Positions 16,685 to 23,684 of a DNA stretch of 64,000 nt are shown here, piece by piece. The DNA lies in contig NZ_CP150170.1 of the NCBI RefSeq assembly GCF_037963865.1, forward strand, positions 3,844,001 to 3,908,000, read 5' to 3'. Under the pieces are notes generated by a model that was not told the DNA's origin, searched no databases, and saw only the letters and a list, made by a program, of their open reading frames with translations. Source of the stretch: Paenibacillus sp. FSL R10-2734 (GTDB lineage: Bacteria > Bacillota > Bacilli > Paenibacillales > Paenibacillaceae). Both the position numbers and the translations under genes were made by a program. Within the stretch, counting starts at the first letter, position 1, and every line of letters begins with the position of its first letter.

Positions 16685-17122
16685 ATGAATAGAAAATTTA
16701 TGTCCATTCTGGTCCTTTCCATTGGTACTATACTATCCATTCAGTCAGCAAGTGCTGCTCCAGCGAATGGCGAAGCGTCTAAAGAAAAAGATTCGATTGA
16801 ATGGATCGCTTTATGGGGATTTCCTCAAACAAGAGAAGAACAACTGGAACGTATGTTAACAACAGAGTTGCAAAGAAGGACACTTCTAGCCCTACAAGAA
16901 AAAGGGTACTTGAAGACAGGAAAAGAATACGTTTACTGGTTTGACCCATTTCAAGTAACGGATATGAGAGAAGTCGAGGGTGGTTTTAAGGAATTAGATG
17001 TATTGGCAACGGTCCAAAGAGTTATAGAAAATAAAAGAGACAAGAAAAACAAGATGTATACAATCACATTCAATCATAATTACGAATCAGGATTTATCGT
17101 GACTAAGATAAGTGAATTATAA
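16685..17122 (+). CDS. Small secreted protein, unknown function
   Basis: A 145-residue protein with a clear signal peptide: basic MNRKF, hydrophobic core, and an ASA-A cleavage site near residue 24. The mature domain of about 120 residues begins with an acidic/basic mix and contains WIALWGFPQTREEQLERML, then a C-terminal beta region (YVYWFDPFQVTDM, KMYTITFNHNY). The layout resembles the small secreted DUF3888-type proteins of Bacillales, but I am not sure. It is one of three exported small proteins in this array. It starts 57 bp after repeat copy 3 and is followed by copy 4. No operon partner. Confidence 0.65.
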   Translation: MNRKFMSILVLSIGTILSIQSASAAPANGEASKEKDSIEWIALWGFPQTREEQLERMLTTELQRRTLLALQEKGYLKTGKEYVYWFDPFQVTDMREVEGGFKELDVLATVQRVIENKRDKKNKMYTITFNHNYESGFIVTKISEL

Positions 17123-17134
17123 CGAGACACATAG

Positions 17135-17228
17135 TTTGAGCTAACGGGAAACTATAGCTCAATAATACCAGGACGAAGCTGCCGACATGAATCGGCAGCT
17201 TCGTTGTGCTAACGGGCAGGATTGCTAA
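17135..17228 (+). repeat. Regional repeat, copy 4
   Basis: Left module with arms TTGAGCTA and TAGCTCAA (perfectly complementary), central hairpin of 13 perfect base pairs (ACGAAGCTGCCGA and complement), and right module GTGCTAACGGGCAGGATTG. Confidence 0.8.
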
Positions 17229-17299
17229 ACAAGTCCGTCCGTTGATAAAGACACCATTCTTGGGAAACTCTACACGAATAAACGCATGCGGGGGTGCTA

Positions 17300-17827
17300 A
17301 TGATGGTTCTGAAGAAACTGGTCTTAATTTTGTTCTTAACAACAATATCGTTGTTAAATCCTATGAAAGCTTTTGCAAATATTGGATTGAATCAATTAAA
17401 AAGTGCAACGGATTTTAAGCTGTTTACCCCACATTACTCCTTAACGAGTTGGAAATTTGAAATCAAGGAACCGTATCCTCTTGGTACTGACCGACTAATT
17501 ACGAAGGTTAGACTCCATTACTTCGATAAATCGGGAAGCACGTATATGTTTGGGATTGAACAGCATAAAGCAATAGGATACAAAAGCAAGCGATCTGAAA
17601 CAATAATCGATGTTCGTAGTAAAACAAGTGTGACCAGAGTTATAGAAGAGAATTTTAATTTTGATACGAGTGGTGAGATTGTTAAATTGAACGGAATTGA
17701 AGCGAGGTTTGATTATGGAACACTAGGGGGATGTTTGCGGTGGGTGCAAGATGGTACTTATATTGAGATGGATAGTAGCCAATTGTCCAAGAAGGATATG
17801 ATTGAGGTAGCCAAATCAGTAAAATGA
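17300..17827 (+). CDS. Exported protein with a DUF4367-like domain
   Basis: The 175-residue product has a hydrophobic leader ending in AFA near residue 26, so it is likely secreted or membrane-tethered. The last third (GGCLRWVQDGTYIEMDSSQLSKKDMIEVAKSV) resembles the end of DUF4367 domains, which in Bacillales are often attached to anti-sigma-like membrane proteins; this comes from memory. In-frame starts are GTG 17294, ATG 17300 and ATG 17303. The GGGGG site at 17290-17294 overlaps the GTG, so one of the ATGs is preferred. It is followed by the decayed repeat copy 5. Confidence 0.65.
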   Translation: MMVLKKLVLILFLTTISLLNPMKAFANIGLNQLKSATDFKLFTPHYSLTSWKFEIKEPYPLGTDRLITKVRLHYFDKSGSTYMFGIEQHKAIGYKSKRSETIIDVRSKTSVTRVIEENFNFDTSGEIVKLNGIEARFDYGTLGGCLRWVQDGTYIEMDSSQLSKKDMIEVAKSVK

Positions 17828-18030
17828 ATGGTAACTTTAGTTCAATAAACCAACAGGTCTAGGACTTTATTTTTAGTTTAAGGCAACTGGTAGTTTTTTA
17901 AATTGGAACCCTCAAAACGAGTTCTTTTGGAATTCGCTAGTAAGCAGTATGAGTCTACTGCTATGTATCTACGTACTGCAAATGACAATGGAAAGTGATT
18001 AAACTTTGGGCAGAATAATTCAATCATTTA
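17828..18030 (+). repeat. Regional repeat, copy 5 (degenerate)
   Basis: A left-module remnant (TTAGTTCAATAAAC) lies directly after the stop of the preceding gene. A hairpin AGCAGTA/TACTGCT follows at 17943-17962, and a right-module remnant (GGGCAGAATAATTCAAT) at about 18008. Spacing is about twice that of the intact copies, so it looks decayed. Confidence 0.5.
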
Positions 18031-18070
18031 TGCGGAAAATAATCCAAACATTTATGGGGGATTCTGTTCA

Positions 18071-18652
18071 ATGTTACGGAGAGGCGTTTTGATTTTTTTG
18101 ATCTTGTTAAGCGGCATTAATGTAATGAGTAAAGCCACAGCATCCACCAGTTCAGGGATCACATTAGTAGACGCTTTCCAGATCGGTCTTACAGAATCAA
18201 GAAAATGGGATGCTCAGGCGAATCTAATCTCAATCACGAGTGTTGGTGACACAAGCTCAACACCACCATCTACTCTTGGTATTGATGGCAAAAGAGAAGT
18301 TTGGAATTTGCTCTTTGGAAATGGTCAAAGAAATCAAATTTTAATCATTAACATAAAAAAAGGTAAGATTGCGATTATGCGAACTGTACAAGAAGACATT
18401 CAAGACTTTGAAATTATTCCACAAAGTGATCTCATACTTGACTCACCTAATATGGTGCAGATTGCGATTAAAAACGATGTCAAACCAGGGGAAGGATGGG
18501 CTAAAGGATATCATTTCAACGTTATAAAAGACCATCAAGCCTTGTTTTTTGGAGTGATTGGGCAGAACAAGTACGGTATGATGACAAAACTGTATATGGA
18601 CAAGACAGGGAAGGTTCTGGGTTCCGAAACGAAAAATGAAGGTCTGAAATAA
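18071..18652 (+). CDS. Secreted protein, unknown function
   Basis: The 193-residue protein begins with a basic tip, a 15-residue hydrophobic core and a likely cleavage after ATA near residue 24. The mature part has a Ser/Thr/Pro-rich loop (TSSTPPSTLG). It ends with FGVIGQNKYGMMTKLYMDKTGKVLGSE, which has the feel of a PepSY-like strand pair, without enough to assign it. GGGGG stands 9 bases before the ATG. It lies between the decayed repeat copy 5 and intact copy 6. It could be a wall or protease-inhibitor accessory protein; this is a guess. Confidence 0.62.
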   Translation: MLRRGVLIFLILLSGINVMSKATASTSSGITLVDAFQIGLTESRKWDAQANLISITSVGDTSSTPPSTLGIDGKREVWNLLFGNGQRNQILIINIKKGKIAIMRTVQEDIQDFEIIPQSDLILDSPNMVQIAIKNDVKPGEGWAKGYHFNVIKDHQALFFGVIGQNKYGMMTKLYMDKTGKVLGSETKNEGLK

Positions 18653-18670
18653 CTTTTCCTCCATGAACTC

Positions 18671-18776
18671 ATTGAACTAACGGGACACGATAGTTGAATA
18701 ATACATCACATTGATAAGCAGGTGCTTCGGTATCCTGCTCTTTTCATTAAGCTAACGGGCAGGATAGTTGAATGAT
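18671..18776 (+). repeat. Regional repeat, copy 6
   Basis: Left module ATTGAACTAACGGGACACGA followed by TAGTTGAATAAT, central hairpin AGCAGG/CCTGCT closed over a TTCG loop with TTTT tail, and right module TTAAGCTAACGGGCAGGATA followed by GTTGAAT. The right module here also folds into a palindrome. Confidence 0.8.
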
Positions 18777-18823
18777 TTCGCGAATAACTTAAGTCATGAC
18801 GAATTTACGAAGTTCGCAAAAAG

Positions 18824-19634
18824 ACGTTAGCCGAAAGAAGTTCTTAGTTTAGGAGGAGTCTATATGATATTAGAAAAAGTTATAAATAGAATTGTAATAC
18901 AAAGTGAATATAAGGATTTTGTTGATAAGTATATAGATAATATACTTACCGAATTTAAAGGTAAGATTCATAGCATTTATATGTGTGGCTCGATTCCAAA
19001 AGGAACTGCTAAACCTTTTAAGTCAGATGCAGACTTTACTATTGTATGTGTAAATCCCAAAGATATTGATTACGAAAGATTGTCAAATATTAAAGACAGG
19101 CTTTTGGAAGAATATCCAGTAGTAACTAAGATTGATACGATAATTTGCTCGATTGACGATGTATTAAGTAAACCAAATGAGTGGGGTTTTTGGGTAAAGA
19201 TAATTTGTGTTTGCATATATGGTCATGACGTTGGTGAAAAAGTACCACCGATAATTATTTCTCCAGAGTTCATTTTAGACTTAAATACAGAGACCAAGGA
19301 GGAAGTAGATCGTATACATAGTTTACTTTCTAATGCTAATGATAACACAATGAAAACTAGATATATTAAAGGTTACTCTAAGAGATTAATTCGTGCATTA
19401 TACTCTTTGGTTTTAGAAGATACAGGTGTATGGCAAGATGACATTATTAAGATGAAGAATGCCATATTAAACTATTGTGAGATTGACTCCGCTTTAGTTG
19501 ATTATCTGTATGCTTGTTACTTGGATAGTAATGTACTTGTTGAAGAGTTTCTGGGAATTGCAGATGAAGTATATAGCTATTTTGAGAACGCCTTAAATGC
19601 GATGGCTGCTTCCAGAACTTCCTTCGGCTAACAC
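18824..19634. repeat. Inverted repeats flanking the nucleotidyltransferase gene
   Basis: The 20-base sequence at 18824-18843 (core GTTAGCCGAAAGAAGTTC) is matched in inverted orientation at 19615-19634 (GAACTTCCTTCGGCTAAC) at 17 of 20 positions. The right copy overlaps the last codons of the gene, which therefore end in repeat-derived sequence. Confidence 0.75.
18864..19631 (+). CDS. Nucleotidyltransferase-fold protein (aminoglycoside adenylyltransferase-like)
   Basis: The polymerase-beta-type nucleotidyltransferase motif is present: GSIPKGTAKPFKSDADF gives the GS element followed by the DxD metal pair, with a later conserved Asp in VTKIDTIIC. Proteins of this fold include ANT-type resistance enzymes and kanamycin/lincosamide transferases, but also many of unknown target. 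At 255 aa the length fits the single-domain resistance-like group with a helical C-terminal part. A strong AGGAGGAG site precedes the ATG. The C-terminus (AMAASRTSFG) is read from one of the flanking inverted repeats, so the native end may have been different. It is AT-rich, unlike the core genes. The substrate is not predictable. Confidence 0.75.
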   Translation: MILEKVINRIVIQSEYKDFVDKYIDNILTEFKGKIHSIYMCGSIPKGTAKPFKSDADFTIVCVNPKDIDYERLSNIKDRLLEEYPVVTKIDTIICSIDDVLSKPNEWGFWVKIICVCIYGHDVGEKVPPIIISPEFILDLNTETKEEVDRIHSLLSNANDNTMKTRYIKGYSKRLIRALYSLVLEDTGVWQDDIIKMKNAILNYCEIDSALVDYLYACYLDSNVLVEEFLGIADEVYSYFENALNAMAASRTSFG

Positions 19635-19723
19635 CATATTGACGCTCCGGGTCACTCTGAGAAGCGAGTGACCACATCCAGCCCCCTAAGCCCGTCGGGA
19701 CGTCACTGCATTAGGTGTTCGGC
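19626..19723. repeat. Long imperfect palindrome, attC-like in layout
   Basis: Nested complementary pairs are seen: AACACC near 19630 with GGTGTT near 19715, TGACGCTCC (19640) with GGGACGTCA (19697), and the inner hairpin GGGTCACTC/GAGTGACC. The ends GGCTAAC and GTTCGGC each match six of seven positions of integron R-box consensus. No integrase is nearby, so attC identity is only a possibility. Confidence 0.5.
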
Positions 19724-19768
19724 AAGCCTTACAACTATAAGCAGCGACTCTAATTAAAACATAAGACT

Positions 19769-19850
19769 ATTGAACTAACGGGAAACGTTAGTTCAATGAC
19801 CAGCGACAGTCTAGGACTTCTTTACTCGTCCTTTGCTGTCGCTGTTTCAA
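19769..19850 (+). repeat. Regional repeat, copy 7 (left module and hairpin)
   Basis: The left module is a perfect palindrome with arms ATTGAACTAACG and CGTTAGTTCAAT around GGAAA. A terminator-like hairpin follows (CAGCGACAG with CTGTCGCTG, inner AGGAC/GTCCT). No right module follows; the next 180 bp are AT-rich and end in the thyA ribosome binding site, with a TATAAT at 19991. Confidence 0.75.
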
Positions 19851-20029
19851 TTTCTAGTGTCAGCCTAAAACCTAAAACTTATTTTCTACTGACACCAACA
19901 TCTGAAACCTGAGTACTGATTGAATATGTAGCCAATATTAAATATATTTTAAAAAGTATCTAACCTTCTACAAAAATCGAATTTTTCAGATATAATATAT
20001 AAGGTGAAATATTACGGAGGTGCAGTAAA

Positions 20030-21010
20030 TTGACGAATGAGTTAGAACAAACCTATTTGAATTTTCTACAATATATTTTAGATAATGGTGTGAAAAAAGA
20101 AGATCGTACCGGAACGGGTACAATTAGTGTATTTGGTTATCAAATGCGATTTGATTTATCAAAAGGCTTCCCGTTGTTTACAACAAAACGTACACCGTTC
20201 CGTTTAATCGCAAGTGAGCTATTATGGTTTATTAAAGGCGACACCAACATTCGTTATTTATTGAAACATAATAATCATATTTGGGATGAGTGGGCTTTCA
20301 AAAGATGGGTTGAATCAGATGAATATGCTGGTCCAGACATGACAGACTTTGGGAATCGTTGTTTAGTTGATGAAGATTTCAATCAAGTGTATCAAGCAGA
20401 GATGAAAGCATTTTGCGATCGCGTCTTAGAAGATGATGAGTTCGCAGCGAAACATGGCGACCTAGGAAATGTTTACGGTAAGCAATGGCGGAATTGGACT
20501 TCTTCTACTGGCGAATCCATTGACCAATTACAAGACGTCATTAATCAGATCAAAACCAATCCTGATTCTCGACGTTTAATTGTCAGCGCTTGGAACCCAG
20601 AAGACGTTATAAATGCTGGGGCAAAAGGAAGTAAAGCAGCGTTACCGCCTTGCCACGTTATGTTCCAGTTCTACGTTGCAAATGGTAAATTAAGCTGTCA
20701 CTTGCTGCAACGAAGTGCGGATTCCTTTCTTGGAGCAAACTTCAATATCCCGTCTTACTCATTACTTACACATTTAATAGCACATGAGTGTGGACTAGAA
20801 GTAGGCGAGTTTGTATACAGCATTAGTGATGCGCATATTTATATAAACCATGTTGAGCAAGTAAAAGAGCAATTATCAAGAGACTTAAGACCATTGCCTA
20901 CATTGGTTATTAATTCAAAGAAAGAGTCCATTTTTGATATTGAGCTGGAGGATCTAGTCATTGAAGGGTACAATCCACATCCTTCGATCAAAGCTCCGAT
21001 CGCAGTTTAA
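20030..21010 (+). CDS. thyA: Thymidylate synthase
   Basis: ThyA methylates dUMP to dTMP using methylene-tetrahydrofolate, producing dihydrofolate that the next gene's enzyme recycles. Conserved parts: RTGTGT at the start, PLFTTKR, SELLWFIKGDTN, GNVYGKQWRNW, the PDSRRLIVSAWNP segment, catalytic Cys in LPPCHVMFQFYV, and LLQRSADSFLGANFNI. At 326 aa it is longer than E. coli ThyA and has the insert region (residues about 90-145) of the Staphylococcus type. TTG start after GGAGGTG. Its A/T-ending codon preference looks stronger than in gltD or pdh, and it directly follows the accessory array. The pairing with the reductase gene is the usual Bacilli order. Confidence 0.95.
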   Translation: MTNELEQTYLNFLQYILDNGVKKEDRTGTGTISVFGYQMRFDLSKGFPLFTTKRTPFRLIASELLWFIKGDTNIRYLLKHNNHIWDEWAFKRWVESDEYAGPDMTDFGNRCLVDEDFNQVYQAEMKAFCDRVLEDDEFAAKHGDLGNVYGKQWRNWTSSTGESIDQLQDVINQIKTNPDSRRLIVSAWNPEDVINAGAKGSKAALPPCHVMFQFYVANGKLSCHLLQRSADSFLGANFNIPSYSLLTHLIAHECGLEVGEFVYSISDAHIYINHVEQVKEQLSRDLRPLPTLVINSKKESIFDIELEDLVIEGYNPHPSIKAPIAV

Positions 21011-21067
21011 CTTAATGGTTATAAATAAAGTTTTTCGGATCTTTGTATGTAGGAAGGGGCGTGTTTT

Positions 21068-21559
21068 ATGAGTATTACCTTAATATGGGCAATGGGCACC
21101 AATCATGTCATTGGTAAAGATAATGATATGCCTTGGCATTTGCCGCTGGATTTCGCATATTTTAAAGCAGAAACATTAGGCAAGAGAATGCTTATGGGCC
21201 GCAAAACGTGGGACTCGCTTGGAGGCAAGCCCTTAAAGGGCAGAACGAGCTTAATTATGACAAGAGACACTGATTACACTCCTGAAGGTGCAGAGGTTGT
21301 ACACACGCTTGAGGAAGCTCTCAGCGAGGGTAGAAAAGACGATGAGCTGATGGTCATCGGTGGTGCGGAAATCTACAAGCTGATGTTGCCATATGCAGAC
21401 AAGTTGATGTTAACGCAAATTGAACAGGATTTTGAAGGGAATACCCGGTTTCCTGATATTGACTGGAGTGTGTGGAAAGAGGTTTCCAATAAAAAGGGAA
21501 TTCGTGACGAAAAGAATCCGTATGATTACCGTTTTCTTGTTTATGAACGTACGGAATAG
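21068..21559 (+). CDS. folA: Dihydrofolate reductase
   Basis: This enzyme reduces dihydrofolate with NADPH and is the trimethoprim target. The N-terminal IWAMGTNHVIGKDNDMPWHL with the catalytic acid in LPLDFAYFK, the MGRKTWDSLGGKPLKGR cofactor loop and VIGGAEIYKLMLPYAD are all intact. It has 163 aa, a normal length. It begins 57 bp after thyA with AAGGGG upstream of the ATG, so the two form a folate/thymidylate pair. Resistance status cannot be judged from sequence by eye. The symbol dfrA is also used. Confidence 0.95.
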   Translation: MSITLIWAMGTNHVIGKDNDMPWHLPLDFAYFKAETLGKRMLMGRKTWDSLGGKPLKGRTSLIMTRDTDYTPEGAEVVHTLEEALSEGRKDDELMVIGGAEIYKLMLPYADKLMLTQIEQDFEGNTRFPDIDWSVWKEVSNKKGIRDEKNPYDYRFLVYERTE

Positions 21560-21789
21560 CAATAAAACGTTTTTTCTGACATAACATGTGAAATAGTACA
21601 AAAAAACAGTAGATTAATCCATTACTGTGCAAAAGTGATGAGTGCTACTATAATTAAAATTAGAAATGATAATGTAAAGGTATAGAATGTGCAGGTACTT
21701 CATTGCGCTGCTCACAACCATACGAAGCCGCAATATGCTACAATGTACTATACTTCAACACGAAGAGAACGGATGGGGGAAACGTAAAC

Positions 21790-23277
21790 ATGTCTACACC
21801 TACAGGTTTTATGGAGTATAAACGGCAGCTCCCAGGTGATCGGGATCCTGAGCAGCGGGTAAAAGACTGGGAGGAGTTCCACCATCATTTATCCGAGGAC
21901 GAGCTTCAGACACAAGGAGCGCGCTGCATGGATTGCGGAACCCCTTATTGCCATACAGGAATTGATATGGCTGGTGGAACCTCGGGTTGTCCAGTTCACA
22001 ATCTAATTCCAGAGTGGAATAATTTGGTGTACCGCGGACTCTGGAAAGAAGCACTGGAACGTCTGCATAAGACGAATAATTTCCCTGAATTTACTGGAAG
22101 TATTTGTCCTGCTCCATGCGAGGGCTCTTGCACAGTGGGTCTAATTGGACAGCCGGTGACTATAAAGACCATTGAGCTAGCTATTATTGATAAGGGTTTT
22201 GAAGAAGGCTGGGTTGTGCCTAATCCTCCAGAGAAACGTACAGGCAAGAAGATTGCAATCGTAGGCTCTGGACCTGCTGGACTCGCAGCAGCTGCGCAAC
22301 TGAATAAGGCTGGACATTCAGTAACTGTATTTGAACGCAGTGACCGTATCGGCGGACTGCTAACATATGGCATTCCCACTATGAAACTCGATAAAAGAGT
22401 TGTGCAACGTCGTGTAGATTTATTAGCAGCTGAAGGTATTAATTTTGTAGTGAATACAGAGATTGGTAAAGACATTCCTGCTCAGCAGCTTGTTGATGAG
22501 TATGATGCAGTCGTTCTCTGTGGTGGAGCTACTAAGGCACGTCGCTTTAACGTTGAGGGTAGTGAGCTTAAGGGTGTTATGTACGCCATGGACTATTTAA
22601 ACGGAACGATTAAGAGCTATTTGAATTCCAATCTTGAGGATGGCAACTATGTATCCGCAGCAGGCAAAGACGTAATCGTTTTGGGCGGCGGGGATACAGG
22701 ATCTGACTGTGTTGCTACAGCACTTCGTCATGGTTGCAGCAGTATCACTCAATTTGGTACGCATGAAAAAGCACCTTTGCAACGTGATCCGATTGCTAAT
22801 CCTTGGCCACAATTCCCGAATGTATATACTCTGGATTATGCGCAAGAAGAAGCTAAAGCCATTTTTGGAGATGACCCGCGTGAATTCTCGATCATGACCA
22901 CTAAATTTGTTGGTGATGAAGAGGGGAACTTGAAAGAGCTTCACACCGTACAGATCCGCCGGATCGTGGATGAGACAGGTCGTAAGATTTATCAACCTGT
23001 TCCAGGCACCGAAACTGTATATCCTGCTCAAATAGCTCTTATAGCTATCGGTTTTGATGGACCGGAGCAAGATATTGTTGAGGAGCTTAAGCTTGAGACA
23101 GATCGTCGTACTAATGTGAAAGCTCGTTACGGAAAATTTAACACTAATGTGGACAAAGTATTTGCTGCTGGTGATATGCGTCGTGGCCAAAGCTTGGTCG
23201 TTTGGGCAATCAACGAAGGGCGCGAAGCTGCGCGTGAAGTAGATAAATACCTGATGGGATCAACCGTTCTTGTCTAA
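21790..23277 (+). CDS. gltD: Glutamate synthase small subunit
   Basis: GltD carries the FAD and NADPH sites that feed electrons through Fe-S clusters to GltB. The N-terminal Cys clusters are present (CMDCGTPYCHTG, GCPVHNLIPEWN, CPAPCEGSC), then the FAD motif GSGPAGLAAAAQLNKAGHSVTVFE and the NADPH motif VLGGGDTGSDCVATALRHG. The frame is open from 21703, but ATG 21790 follows GGGGGAA and starts at the family N-terminus (MSTPTGFMEYKR), giving 495 aa. The large subunit gltB is not in this window, so either it is encoded elsewhere or this is a stand-alone GltD-like oxidoreductase. Confidence 0.9.
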   Translation: MSTPTGFMEYKRQLPGDRDPEQRVKDWEEFHHHLSEDELQTQGARCMDCGTPYCHTGIDMAGGTSGCPVHNLIPEWNNLVYRGLWKEALERLHKTNNFPEFTGSICPAPCEGSCTVGLIGQPVTIKTIELAIIDKGFEEGWVVPNPPEKRTGKKIAIVGSGPAGLAAAAQLNKAGHSVTVFERSDRIGGLLTYGIPTMKLDKRVVQRRVDLLAAEGINFVVNTEIGKDIPAQQLVDEYDAVVLCGGATKARRFNVEGSELKGVMYAMDYLNGTIKSYLNSNLEDGNYVSAAGKDVIVLGGGDTGSDCVATALRHGCSSITQFGTHEKAPLQRDPIANPWPQFPNVYTLDYAQEEAKAIFGDDPREFSIMTTKFVGDEEGNLKELHTVQIRRIVDETGRKIYQPVPGTETVYPAQIALIAIGFDGPEQDIVEELKLETDRRTNVKARYGKFNTNVDKVFAAGDMRRGQSLVVWAINEGREAAREVDKYLMGSTVLV

Positions 23278-23293
23278 TAAATTATTATAAAAG

Positions 23294-23340
23294 AAGCCGT
23301 TTCAATAGCAGTTCATCTGCTGGAGAGACGGCTCTTTTTT
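23294..23340 (+). terminator. Terminator after gltD
   Basis: AGCCGTTTC pairs with GAGACGGCT (one G-T pair), an inner AGCAG/CTGCT stem follows, and the tail is TTTTTT. Confidence 0.85.
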
Positions 23341-23352
23341 ATGAGATCCTGC

Positions 23353-23379
23353 TTGACGTGAATGTTATTATCATATAAA
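23353..23379 (+). promoter_or_regulatory. Probable promoter of the proS leader
   Basis: TTGACG is followed 15 bases later by TATAAA, about 25 bp before the T-box leader begins. Spacing is shorter than ideal. Confidence 0.45.
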
Positions 23380-23399
23380 TTAATAGAAATTCACATGAC

Positions 23400-23650
23400 A
23401 AAAGCATTGACCAAGAATCTACGATTCAAGAAGCGTTAGAACAGAGAGGGGACTCACCGGCTGAAAGGTTCCTCGAATACGTGTGGATGGTATCCTGTCT
23501 TGGTAGCTGCAGCGAGAGTATTTTATAATCGTTGCCGGAATCGACCGTTATTCGATCGAGGATTGCCGAATTAAGTATGGAAACATACGGTGCTGGGAAT
23601 TAAAAAAGGGTGGTATCACGACACATTCGTCCCTGACGAATGTGTCTTTT
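23400..23650 (+). promoter_or_regulatory. T-box leader of proS
   Basis: The leader carries the conserved T-box core AAGGGTGGTATCACG at about 23606-23620. An intrinsic terminator follows at once (ACACATTCGTC with its complement, then TTTTT), and a long structured stem I region with GGCTGAAAGG lies upstream. Binding of uncharged tRNA to such a leader disrupts the terminator, raising expression. The downstream gene predicts a tRNA-Pro specifier (CCN codon); I could not place the specifier loop with certainty. Confidence 0.88.
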
Positions 23651-23684
23651 TGCGTTAAAGATAAATTTTGAGGAGGGCATTAAG

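Noticed and set aside
14699..19850. A classical integron
   Set aside because: No IntI-type integrase or attI site is near, and the repeat cores are direct rather than inverted. The xerS gene at 62 kb is XerS-like, not an integron integrase.
22597..23190. 197-codon minus-strand frame within gltD
   Set aside because: Antisense to the conserved FAD/NADPH part of GltD, with low-complexity Leu/Ile/Ser content and no start site.
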